This document shows, one piece after another, positions 24,211-49,520 of a stretch of DNA of 64,000 bases. Every line of letters begins with the position of its first letter. The first letter of the stretch is position 1. The notes under the pieces were generated by a model. It saw only the letters and a list, made by a program, of their open reading frames with translations. It was not told the origin of the DNA and made no database searches. The position numbers were made by a program, and so were the translations under genes. The DNA is taken from the NCBI GenBank assembly GCA_005784505.1, contig VCAZ01000396.1:36585-100584 (forward strand). Direction: 5' to 3'. This stretch comes from Bagarius yarrelli (taxonomy: Eukaryota; Chordata; Actinopteri; Siluriformes; Sisoridae).

Positions 24211-24469
24211 GATTCGAACCTGACGATTTTATCAGCACTTTAAGTAGAAAGTGAAGTAAAGAACAGCTGGACGTGTCACGTACCATCATGGAGAAGACGA
24301 GCGCCACGATGTTGATGGGCCACGCCGGACAGAAGCAGGTGAAGATGGTCAGGAAGATGTAATTCCTCAGCGGGGGTGCGGTTTCAATCCCACGCTCCAG
24401 ACTCTGATCCACGCTGCCGTTGATCGAATCCTTCGTCTTCTCCTCGGATCGCGGAAGTCCAGGACTCAT
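18128..24469 (-). CDS. tmem233: Transmembrane protein 233 (dispanin / CD225 family)
   Basis: Small two-helix membrane protein of the CD225/dispanin family. Exon 1 is 24284-24469 (starts MSPGLPRSEEKTKDS), exon 2 is 18950-19078. Exon 3 is predicted as 18128-18139: a strong polypyrimidine-CAG acceptor followed by CAC ACC TTC TGA. Total 108 residues against 109 in human. The signature NYIFLTIFTCFCPAWPINI, then VALVFS and SYDNGDYDGAHRLGRKA, matches the family closely. The C-terminal helix is SFIIGLLIIMTFCIVHFTT. If the exon 2 donor (GTATGA) were not used, the frame would stop one codon later at 18944. Human TMEM233 is next to PRKAB1, as here. Human TMEM233 has been reported to associate with voltage-gated sodium channels; nothing in this sequence tests that. 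Confidence 0.88.
18897..18940. repeat. (GT)n microsatellite just after tmem233 exon 2
   Basis: About 44 bp of GT directly beyond the exon 2 donor (in transcript sense, CA). A matching CA tract at 19131-19170 lies on the other side of the exon. Confidence 0.9.
19195..20365. repeat. 29-bp minisatellite carrying a CCAAT box in each unit
   Basis: Roughly 40 tandem units, each with CCAATCAGA, then ACACACTGTACTGC and CTCTCAG or CCCTCAG. The 19.2-19.7 kb and 19.92-20.34 kb parts are regular; 19.7-19.92 and 20.03-20.2 kb carry many indels. It sits in intron 1 of tmem233. The 475-residue open frame through it is an artefact of a unit length that varies around multiples of three. Every unit presents the NF-Y core CCAAT followed by CA. 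Confidence 0.92.
21161..21243. repeat. (GT)n microsatellite with GA interruptions
   Basis: About 80 bp of GT broken by a few GAG triplets. A complementary CA tract at 21357-21430 follows, so the pair could form a stem of some 70 bp around a ~115 bp loop. Both are in tmem233 intron 1. Confidence 0.85.
21629..21752. repeat. 13-bp minisatellite AATCAGTTCACAG
   Basis: About nine near-perfect head-to-tail copies of a 13-bp unit, in tmem233 intron 1. There are no spacers, so it is not CRISPR-like. Confidence 0.9.
21994..22026. repeat. (AACT)n microsatellite
   Basis: Eight copies of AACT within tmem233 intron 1. Downstream, 22150-22330 is a loose TGTCTCACTGTCTTAT array. Confidence 0.85.
22595..22672. 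repeat. 9-bp minisatellite GAGACACCG
   Basis: Eight or nine copies of GAGACACCG with AAA/TGA variants. From 22680 to 23820 the intron is A/T-rich with scattered CA/GT tracts and no visible gene. Confidence 0.85.
24143..24207. repeat. (CA)n microsatellite next to tmem233 exon 1
   Basis: About 65 bp of CA that begins 77 bp from the donor of tmem233 exon 1. Other CA/GT tracts lie at 23839-23876 and 23950-24004. Confidence 0.9.
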
Positions 24470-24905
24470 GACCACACACACACACACACACACCCATACA
24501 CAAGCTCCTGAATACACTCTTCCACTAATGGAGTCGGTAAAAACTTAAGGAAAGGATAAGAGGTGAGACAGGAGAAGAGAGACAGAGAGAGAAAGATAGA
24601 GAGAGACAAAGTGAAGTGTGAGACGTCCAGAAGGAGAAGTGGAGTGAGCCAGAGATGGGAGACGCCTTAATTACCTCCGGGGGTGTTTGAGTGTAAGTGA
24701 ATATCATTCCACTTCAGCAAGAGAGAGAGAGAGGGAGAGAGAGGGAGAGACAGAAATAGAGAGTGAGACACAGACAGATGAACTAAACGAATCTGAAAGA
24801 CAGACAGATGTGAATTCTAATGTTTATCATTAACTGTGAAAGTGAGACAGTTGAGGATCAGATACTTTTCCATTCAGGGAATGTGAGAGAGGTCAGGGTG
24901 GAGGA

Positions 24906-24939
<34 letters not shown>

Positions 24940-25348
24940 CTGATGGAGATAGCAGACGTCGCAAGTGTGTGGAGGAAATTCCTTTTGATCTTTTCATCCA
25001 GCTTAGACTGGACTGTGTGATGTGTCTTCTGCTCAGTTCTAACACACCTGCACACACACACACACTCACACACACACACAAACAGACAGATACAGAAAGA
25101 AAACTTTAACTCAGTGGCTTTTATCACTCTGAGTCCTGTAGTACGTCCCAATGACATTCTCACTTTATTAACGGACGGGACATACAGGGTTAAATCACAA
25201 TCCAGTGTGTGATTTGCTGACATCGCTGACTCTCACACACACTCACACACTCCACTGAAGTCTATCACACACCCAGACCAGTACAATCTGAAACACTTTG
25301 TGTGTGTGTGTGTGTGTGTGTGTGTCCCAGACTGCAGTATACAGGGAG

Positions 25349-26749
25349 ATGACACACACTCGGAGATCTTCCTCTCTGCTCATCACACTCGTCTTCCTCA
25401 CAGGTGAAGATTCACAAACTGAACTAAACATAAAATCTAATGAAAAACTGAAAGTCAAAATAATTTAATAAACAAATTGTAATTAAATGATTATAAATAT
25501 AGTAGTAAAAAATAGAAATATTTAATATCATATTTATTAAAGTAAATAAAAGACATGATTTTTATATTTTATGTAAGTAGTTGATTTTTTAACTGATTTT
25601 TTTGTTTGGACTTTAGAAAAATGTTATTTTAAATATAATAATAATATAAATAATAATAATAATAATAATAATGAGTTTAACACAGTCTGATCATTTTTAT
25701 TATAAAAAGTGTTATTGGATTATAGGAAGTGGTGGCTCATGGTTAAGGTGTTGAACTACCAATCCGAAGGTTGTGGGTTTGAGTCCCAACTTTACCAAGC
25801 TATCACTATTGGGCCCCTGAGCAAGGCCCCTAACCCCCTAATGGCTCAGCTGTATAAATGAGATTAATGTGAGTCGCTCTGGATGAGGACGTCTGCCAAA
25901 TGCTGTGAATGGAAATATTTACATAATAAAAGAAAAACTCTTCCTTTTCTTCTCATCATTTTCAATATTTTGGAGTTAAATTGTTCCTCCGGGTCTGTGT
26001 AGTTACAGTCTGTGTGTATGTGTAGGGTGTGTGAGGTGTGTGTGTGCAGAAAAGCTGAGTGTTTGGCAAACACCCAGGATCCTCACCACGGCCCCGGGAG
26101 AGCGGGTTGCCATCACCTGCCATTTTACACTCAGGACGATGGAGGCAGGACGATGGAACATCCAGTGGAGGAAAAGGAATGACACCGAGTTTAAATCGGA
26201 TTCTGTCCAGGAAACATATCCCACCATTCCAACTCCCCTGAACAGATCCGTCACCCTGAGGTTCCTCCACGTGACTGAGAGGAACAGCGGCGTTTATTAC
26301 TGTACCATCTGGCAGGATGTTCCACGACTCGGACCAAAAACCTCCGCTGAGGGAACGGAGCTGATTGTGGGTGAGGACAGATGATTAATTGTGATTTGAT
26401 TACAGTTATTAATGTGATTGTGTATTTAATGATCACAGTGGAAGTGTAGCGCAGACAGTAGAGCAGAGCCCTTAACCCCTAACCGCTCAGATGTATAAAA
26501 GAGATGAATGTAAGTCGCTCTGGATAAAAACATCTGCCAAACGCTGTAAATAATCGACACTGATTAATAATCCATATTTGACTGTCGTGTGTTTTTTTAG
26601 ACTCGACATTGAGGAAGAACTTCAGCGTCACAAACACAATAAACACACATCAAACTGCAGGATGGACATCACTGCTCATCACACTGCCTCTCATCGTGTG
26701 TGTCGCGTCCATCATCTACTGCTGCACACACAGGGGTAAGTAAACTACA

Positions 26750-26784
<35 letters not shown>

Positions 26785-27350
26785 GTGTGATCACAGCGTC
26801 ATAAGTCTATTCTCTGACCTTCTACACAGGACGCTGTGTGAGGAGAAAAAAGGAAAACCAGGTGATAAACATTGCTTACTGTCTGTCTCTCTGCCTCTTT
26901 CTCTCTCTGTCTATTTCTCGCTCAGTCTCCGTCTCTCTTTCTCTCTCTGTCTATTTCTCGCTCAGTCTCCGTCTCTCTTTAGTTATACTGCTTTTACTGG
27001 CTCTATACTGTACAGATAATAATAAATTGATATAAATGTGTGTGTGTGTGTGTGTGTCGCAGTTGGAGCAGACCTCTGATTCTGGTGTGATTTACGCTGC
27101 AGTTAAACATAAAAAACTGCACAAGAAGAAAAACACACCAGAGGTGAGAAAAAAAATATCAAAGAAACTGAAGAAGTGTTTTTGTTTGTTTTATTTGATT
27201 TTTTTTGTTTGTTCTTTTGTTGTTGTTTGTTTTGATTTAAATGTTTAATTTGTTTCGTTGTTTGTTTGTTTGCAGGTTTGTGATGTTCCAGATGCAGGAA
27301 GTGACGTACCGTCGGATGTTTTATACTCAGAGATTCGAATAAAATCCTGA
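25349..27350 (+). CDS. Ig V-set inhibitory receptor with two ITIM-like motifs
   Basis: Predicted type I surface receptor of lymphoid or myeloid cells. Six exons join in phase: 25349-25403, 26050-26370, 26601-26735, 26830-26861, 27063-27143, 27276-27350; 232 residues. Exon 1 is a signal peptide (MTHTRRSSSLLITLVFLT). Exon 2 is one V-set domain with ITCHF, WRKRND, NRSVTLRFL, NSGVYYC and a J-like end GTELIV. Exon 3 is a short stalk and membrane helix (SLLITLPLIVCVASIIYCC). The cytoplasmic exons carry SGVIYAAV and SDVLYSEI, both of the form (I/V/L)xYxx(L/V/I), one per exon, predicting SHP phosphatase recruitment. The J-like end recalls novel immune-type receptors or NCR3-like proteins; the tail VLYSEIR recalls PILR/Siglec-type tails. 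I cannot assign a family. SINEs lie in introns 1 and 2. Confidence 0.82.
25725..25915 (+). mobile_element. tRNA-derived SINE, copy 3 (near full length), intron 1 of the Ig receptor
   Basis: Head GTGGCTCATGGTTAAGG and B-box-like GGGTTTGAGTCCC, then the body with GGGCCCCTGAGCAAGGCCCC. The tail is GTGAGTCGCTCTGGATGAGG. Same orientation as the host gene. Confidence 0.8.
26438..26552 (+). mobile_element. tRNA-derived SINE, copy 4 (internally deleted), intron 2 of the Ig receptor
   Basis: Starts like the head (AGTGTAGCGCAGACAGTAGAG), jumps to CCCTTAACCCCTAACCGCTC, then has the common tail AAGTCGCTCTGGATAAAAAC. It is in the same orientation as copy 3 on the other side of the V-set exon. Confidence 0.7.
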
Positions 27351-27448
27351 AAAGTGTGTGTGATAATATATAGATAGATATATATGTGGATGGGTGTGTG
27401 TGTGTGTGTGTGTATCACCAGCACCTTCCTAGCAGATTGATTGATTGT

Positions 27449-27491
<43 letters not shown>

Positions 27492-27506
27492 GTTATACTG
27501 AAATAA

Positions 27507-27512
27507 TTTATT
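27507..27512 (-). terminator. Candidate polyadenylation signal of msi1
   Basis: AATAAA on the minus strand, after the ITIM receptor stop on the other strand. If used, the msi1 last exon would run from 29555 to about 27.49 kb (2.06 kb), tail to tail with the receptor gene. Alternative minus-strand AATAAA words occur at about 28.14, 28.51 and 28.58 kb. Confidence 0.3.
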
Positions 27513-27618
27513 AGGAATTTTGAGATGTTTGTTCGACACTGATGTCCGACAGCAGACGGGATGCAGGAGATTAAATGTCACCAAAATCGTCATTAAAAAA
27601 AAGAACAAAAAAACAAAC

Positions 27619-27624
27619 AATAAA
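27619..27624 (+). terminator. Candidate polyadenylation signal of the Ig receptor gene
   Basis: AATAAA about 270 bp past the stop. Another AATAAA at 27338-27343 overlaps the last coding codons (CGA ATA AAA), too early to leave the stop codon safely in the message. Confidence 0.4.
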
Positions 27625-27744
27625 ATTCCCCAAAAACTCAGCGTTTCTTCATCATCATGATTTTCTGAGGAAGAGTTTTGATCAGTGGGCTTCAAAAACA
27701 AAACACAGACACGTTAACGAAGAGTGTTAGAGCCAGAGAGAGAG

Positions 27745-27797
<53 letters not shown>

Positions 27798-27929
27798 CCA
27801 GCGTAATTAGTAGCTTGTCACACTCAACACACACAAACAAGTTTAAACAGGTTCAACATTTTAAATGGAAAGAAATAATGAGTGTTTGTGTTCAGTGTAC
27901 AAAGTTTTAATCGCATCACAACCCCCCCC

Positions 27930-27963
<34 letters not shown>

Positions 27964-28214
27964 CACAGATGTTTTCCACAGTAAATGGATTTTGATCTCA
28001 ATAAGATCTGAAAAAAAACGGCGTTTAAAATCCTTTACGCGACACAAAAAGATCAAAATTCCATGAAAAATATTTTCTGGGGTTCATCCGAATCTCATAA
28101 ACTACCAAAAATATACAGATTTCATCAATTCCAGCTTTTTATTTCCATAGAAAAATTTGCATCTGAAAAAACACGGCGGCTCTTATAAAAAACGAGCTCG
28201 AACAGTGCCGAGGA

Positions 28215-29215
28215 TCAGACACGAGCCAGACGTCATGCTAATGCTACCGTTAGCCAACTAGCTAACAGGCGCAAAGCTGAAAGGACCACTGAGAGGAACT
28301 TGATGTCCCATCATGCTAGCTTGCTAACTAGCTAGCAAAAGCATGTTGATCGTTTTAATAGAAATGCCACAGATAGCTAAATTCCGCTAACTCCCATATC
28401 TTTATTCTCACTGAGCGTTTTGACTAGCAGGCTAGCTAACAGAGAATCAGCTAACTGACAGGAGAGGAATTTGTTAATAATAAAGGTCTTAATGCTAGCA
28501 GGCTAACTTTATTAATAATGGTGGCTGGCTAGTGATGACGATGTGAGCTAACCTGAGTAGAATGAGTCACAGGATCAAATTTTTATTGCTAATGCTTGCT
28601 AGCTAACGTACTAATATTTTAAAATAACAATTTAAGAGATTGTTTCCTCAGAGATTATCGTCTTTAGCGCTAGCCCGCTAACATGAGACGTGTTGACAGA
28701 ATTACTACAAATATAGTAATTAACCTTTTTCAACTACCCTTCTAGCACTTGCTAGGTAGCTAACAACATAACATTAGCAAACCTGACAATATTTCTGAGA
28801 AAATCAGTTTCTGAACCTGGGCTAATGAAGCTAGCTGGCTAACTGGACATCAGAGATGAAACTTCAGAAGACTTCAGAAAACAATGTATTGCTAAAGTCA
28901 CTGCTAATGCTAGCTAGTTAATTAAAGTAAGTTATTAAACTGAGAGAAATTTTAATCCATAGCGATAAATGTTCACAGCTACTTCTAGCTAGCTAGTTAT
29001 CATGCGAAAACCTGACTGGATTTCTGAGAAAACTATTTTATCTTAGAGAAAATGGTTCTAAGTTGTCTGCAAATGTTAGCTAGCTAGCTGGGTAGAAATC
29101 ACTGTTAATTGCGGAATTGGGGTAGTTTAGGTTTTTGGAATGTTTAGTGTTAGTACTAGCTAGCTGGCTAAGACAAGCTAACCTGACATGGCGTCTGAGA
29201 TGATTTTATTAGCAG
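28215..29215 (-). repeat. GCTAGC / GTTAGC-rich kilobase in the msi1 3' region
   Basis: About 1 kb saturated with GCTAGC and GCTAAC words and loose repeats of AACCTGAC...TTTCTGAGA at roughly 100-200 bp steps. On the msi1 sense strand GCTAAC reads GTTAGC; at least twelve GTTAG words are seen. Similar words are scattered elsewhere in the window but never this densely. Confidence 0.6.
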
Positions 29216-29599
29216 TATTAAAATGCAATCACAGGCTCGTGCCTCTCAGGACACGCGGTATTGCTCCGGTTCATGTTTTTATCTCAAAAATGTCGTAAAC
29301 TGACAAAGTTCATAAAAACACGGAACAAAGTAAACAGCGTGTCGGACAAAAAAGGACAAAAATAATCAACAAAATATTTAAAGATCAAAAAATGCTTTTC
29401 CTTCGTACCGGAAATAAAAAAAATATTTACACGTCCTTTTGTTAGGAGGGAGACAGAGACAGTGTTAGTACAGGAAGTGATGTAAGAGAAGCACAGGAAA
29501 CACTAGAGGTGTTTTTCTCCATGGAAGCGCGAGATTGGCTCATCCGTTCAGCAGCCTATGAAAACAGACAAACAAACAAACAGCTTGAGTAAGAAAGTG

Positions 29600-31380
29600 A
29601 ATAAGGAGTTGAGTGAGGAGTTGAGTGAGGAATTGAATAAGGAGTTGAATAAGGAGTTGAGTAAGGAGTTGAGTGAGGAATTGAGTGAGGAGTTGAATAA
29701 GGAACTGAGTGAGGAATTGAGTAGGTGAGGAGTTGAATAGGAGGAGTTGAGTGAGGAATTGAGTGAGGAGTTGAATAAGGAGTTGAGTGAGGAATTGAGT
29801 GAGGAGTTGAATAAGGAGTTGAGTGAGGAGTTGAATAAGGAGTTGAGTGAGGAGTTGAATAAAAGTTGAGTGAGGGGTTAAATAAGGAGTTGAGTGAGGA
29901 ATTGAGTGAGGAGTTAAAATAGTGAGGAGTTTGAGTGAGGAGTTGAATAAGGAGTTGAGTGAGGAGTTGAATAAGGAGTTGAGTGAGGAGTTGAATAAGG
30001 AAGGGTTAATAAGGAGGACTTATAAGAGTGAGTTTGAATAAGTTGAGTGAGGAATGAATAAAGTTGAAGTGAGGGGTTAAATAAGGAGTTGAGTGAGGAT
30101 TGATGAAGGAGTGAATAATAAGGAGGAGTTGAGGAGAAGTTGGAATTGAAAGAGTTGAGTGAGTTTAATACGGAGTTGAGTGAGTTGAATAAAGGATTGA
30201 GTGAGGAGAGTGTTTGAATAAGGTGAAGAGTTAAATAAGAGTGGAGTGAGGAGTTAAATGAATGAGCGAGTGAAGAAGTAGAGGAGTTGAATAAAAGGAT
30301 GAGTTGAGGGGTGAAATAGAATAGGAAGTTGAGTGAGGGGTTAAATAAGGAGTTGAGTGAGGAATTGAGGGAGGAGTTAAGAGAGTTGAGTGAGAATTGA
30401 GAGAGGAGTTGAATAGGAATTGAGTGAGGAGTGAAATAAGGAGTGAGTGAGAAATTGAGTGAGGAGTGAATAAGGAATTGAGTGAGGAGTTGGTTAAAAT
30501 AAGGAGTTTGATGAGAAATTGATAGAGTTGAATAAGGAAGTGAGTGAGGAGTTAAATAAGGAGTTCTGAGAATGGGAGGAGTTGAATAAGGAAGTGAGTG
30601 AGGAGTTGAAATAAGGGATTGAGTGAGAAATTGAGTGAGGATTGAATAAGGAATTGAGGAGGAGTGAATAAGGAGTGAGTGAGAGAAAATGACCGTGAGG
30701 AGTGAATAAGAATGGAGTGAGGGTTTTGAATAGTGAAGTGAAGTGAGTTGATTGAGGAAATTGAGTGAGGAGGTTGAGTGAGGAGTTGAAGGAAGTTGAG
30801 TGAGGAGTTAATAAGGAGGTGAGTGAGGAGTTAAATAAGGAGTTTAGGAGGAGTTGAATAAAAGTTGCGTGAGGAATTGATGTGAGGAGTTGAATACGGA
30901 ACTGACTGGTGAGGAGTTAAAATAAGGAGTTAGTTGAGGGGAGAAATTGAGTGAGGAGTTGAATAAGGAACTGAGTGAGTTAAAAAGGAAGTTTGAGTGA
31001 GAAATTGAGTGAGGGTTGAATAAGGAATGGGAGGGAGTTAAATAAGGAGTTAGTGAGGAATGAGTAGAGTGATAGGAATGGAGTGAGGAGTTGAATAAGG
31101 AGTTGAGTGAGGAGTTGAATAAAAGTTGAGTGAGGAGTTGAGTGAGGAATTGAATAAAAGTTGAGGGGAATTGAGGAGGAGTGAATAAGAATTGAGAAGG
31201 AGTAAAATAGGAGTTGAGTGAGAAATGAGTGAGGAGTTGATAAGGAAACTGAGAGTGAGGAGTTATGAAGGAGTTTGAGAAATTGAGTGAGGAGTTGAAT
31301 AAGGAACTGAGTGGGATAAAAAGGAGTGAGTGGAAATTGAGTGAGGAGTGAATAAGGAGATGAGTGAGGAGTTGATTAAA
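29600..31380. repeat. 1.8 kb minisatellite of GAGTTGA-based 12-bp units
   Basis: Alternating 12-bp words GAGTTGAATAAG and GAGTTGAGTGAG (24-bp higher period). The first 350 bp are regular and the remainder is heavily corrupted by indels. It lies between the msi1 last coding exon and the predicted 3' noncoding exon. No gene is seen. Confidence 0.92.
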
Positions 31381-31442
31381 TAAAAAAATAAATTGTTAGT
31401 AATTTATCTTCTGTTAGATAATAAGTGTTATTGCTTACAGTC

Positions 31443-46903
<15,461 letters not shown>

Positions 46904-47639
46904 CGCGTGCGTCCGCTCCGGTCCGAGCCGCGAGAGTGATAGAGAGAGACAGGGACACAGAGAGAGAGAGAGACAGGGAGAGAGAGAGAGCGGGACTGGC
47001 ATGGAGAGAGACACACACCGGAGAGCAGAGCAGAGGAGAGCGCGCGCACACGCACACACGCACACACACACACACTTGCACACACACAAAGGGGGCGGGG
47101 CATGCTACAGGAACGCGCTGTTAGACCACGCCTACACACTCAGCCACACCTCCTCCATCTCCACGCGCTCGGTAAGGGCGCGGAACAGCGCGCGACGCTT
47201 CAATGCCCCCGGGGGGGTCGGGGGCCGTAGACGGGAGGGGGAGGGTAGAGTAGGGGCGGGGCGGGGTGTGTTGGGGGGGGCGGGGGTTACAGTACAGACA
47301 TATGGCACATGGAGGGAAGAAAGAAGCGGCTTTGGTTTGGATTTTAAAAACACAGATTTAATCTCCGATATTAAACTATTTCTCTATTATTTGTAGTTAA
47401 TTTACCAGAAAAACTAAAGAAGAAAAAAATATATTTATTTATAATATTTTAAAGAATATTTTCCAATAACATGAATTTATTACATAGTTTTTATTTGTTT
47501 TTGTTTATATAATTATATTAAAACAACTGTATTTTTTATAGATTTATATACATTATATGATATTATTGTAGTTTATATTTATTTTGCAGTTATGTGTTAG
47601 TTTACACATGGGGTGGGGGTGGGGGGGGGCGTCCCATGG

Positions 47640-48108
47640 CTGGCTCACCTATTGGAAAAAAATGAAAGTGGCAGGAAATTGAAAGAATAATATAATATAT
47701 AATGCGATAAAAGACGCAGTTCTGGATCTGTAAATTCTTGTTGTTCCCCTGAAAAGTCATGCTAAGCAGTTCTGTGAAAGCAGCTGAAATGTGGACTCGT
47801 GAGTTTGTGGAACTGGAAGAGATTCGGTTCTGAACATCGTCTCAAATCAGCTGTCCTGATATCTGGATTTCTGATGAAGACCTGGTAGTGATGGAGGCTT
47901 GTTTTTATTTCTGTTGTCCTTAAGAACTTTATTGGTTTGAGTTTATCTTCTGTTTTGTCCCTCCGGTTTCATTTGCTGTGTGTTGGACACGTTTTTACAC
48001 CACATGATTCATTAAGATCTCTAAACCGCTCCTGCTGAACCAGAGGGTCATCACAGGTACCCGGAATGAGGTGACACAGAGCACTGAACTCATTTAGGAC
48101 TTCAGAAC

Positions 48109-48159
<51 letters not shown>

Positions 48160-48470
48160 GATAAACTGGTATCTCAGAGGGTTAGACACCAGGTCCAGGA
48201 TGGATGCTGAGCAGGATGATTTAGTGAGGGAAGTTAATCACAGTAAAATCACAGACAGGAAGTGAGAGTTAATGAAGGAGTTAATATGTGTTGAAGAAGG
48301 TAAATATATTAACTGTAAAGCGTCTCAGTGTAAATCAGAGTCACAGCTTCACCTTTCACATCACCGACTCGGCCCCTAATATTAATCGTCTGTTGTTGCT
48401 ATAGAAATAATAAACCTCAATCAACACCTGTCCACCAATCAGAGAGCAGAACTCGGCCGGTTCTGTATTA
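47640..48470. other. Intergenic, no gene seen
   Basis: Non-repetitive DNA with one (GT)n tract at 48113-48156. No frame or conserved motif stands out. Confidence 0.5.
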
Positions 48471-48473
48471 CAT

Positions 48474-48650
48474 TTGCAGCATTTGGCAGACGCCCCTATC
48501 CAGCGCATCATTTCCTGTTACTGAGCAATTGGGAGCTAAGGGCCTTGCTCAGGGGCCCAGGAGTGCTCAGGAGTGGTGGGTTGGTGGTGCTGGGAGTCGA
48601 ACCCTGGTCTTTAAGTTGGTAGTCCAACACTTTAACCACTGTATGTTTCT
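48474..48650 (-). mobile_element. tRNA-derived SINE, copy 5 (near full length)
   Basis: On the minus strand: head AGTGGTTAAAGTGTTGGACT, B-box-like GGGTTCGACTCCC, body GGGCCCCTGAGCAAGGCCC, and the tail GATAGGGGCGTCTGCCAAATGC. Confidence 0.8.
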
Positions 48651-49141
48651 CCGCTTGTGAAATAGTGTAAAGTGTTAAAGGTTTCTTTCCATTCGCAGAT
48701 TTTCTCAGGTGAACTTGTCTAATAGGATTGTGGGTAATCGCTGCCCGGCTCCCTGAATTTACAGGCTTAATGAGTTTGTGGCTTTTGCTCTAATTCTCTT
48801 CCTTAGAGAGCTTCAATAAACAAACTGAGGGTCTAACCGAGCGCCGAGCGTTACAGACAGGACATACCGGAATAAACGGCGAGAGAAAACCTCCTCTCAT
48901 GTTTTACTGGTGGATTTAATGAGTAACATTCTGTGAAACACTGTGAATTTATTTATTTATAGATTTGTTTGTTTGTTTATTTCACTCAGTTAATAAAACT
49001 TTCCTCCTGCATCGTAGAGAAGTTATGACAGGTTATGAGTGTTAAAAGTGGAACTGAAGCGCGGCTCCATGTGAACTCTGCAGTCAGCAGCTTCACTTCT
49101 TACAGCTCAGACTTAAGTATTTAATTAGTGCCAGCCTTAAT

Positions 49142-49173
<32 letters not shown>

Positions 49174-49452
49174 CTCAACATGTGACCCCTTTACCGGCCG
49201 GTGATGGATTACCCAGAATGCTCGGCGGCACACAGAGGAGAGCTTGTGTGTGAAATTCGGCCGTGTTTCATACATAGAGATGTCTCTGTAACATTAGAGG
49301 TGTGTGTGTGTGTGTGTGTTTGTATATAAGAGTGTGTCTGTGTGTGTTTATTACATCTGTTACTTCTATATGATAAATTCTATTACTTTTTACTCCTTTA
49401 GTCCTTTATTGATTTTTAAAGTTTGTGGAGACTGCTATTTTCCTGTCTGCCT

Positions 49453-49458
49453 GCCTGC

Positions 49459-49511
<53 letters not shown>

Positions 49512-49520
49512 CATCTATCT
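49453..49520. repeat. (ATCT)n tetranucleotide microsatellite
   Basis: About 13 copies of ATCT followed by GTCT copies. The surrounding 48.7-51.0 kb is intergenic with short GT/CA tracts and A/T-rich DNA; no gene is seen. Confidence 0.9.

Larger units (their letters stand above)
27490..29555 (-). other. msi1: Probable 3' noncoding last exon of msi1
   Basis: On the minus strand a long pyrimidine run, TTTGTTTGTCTGTTTTCATAG, forms a strong acceptor ending at 29556. The msi1 stop codon is followed after four bases by ACT/GTAAGC, a donor at 31438. Joining them gives a 3' noncoding final exon as in mammalian MSI1, which to my knowledge has one more exon than the coding set. A stop 4 bp before the junction would not trigger nonsense-mediated decay. 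The 3' end is set by the AATAAA at 27507 and is uncertain. No protein gene is seen here; CA tracts occupy 27749-27795 and 27929-27962. Confidence 0.45.

Noticed and set aside
23885..24223. Frames in CA/GT repeats around tmem233 exon 1
   Set aside because: Translation of dinucleotide repeats (CVCVCV, HTHTHT), as for many short frames across the window.
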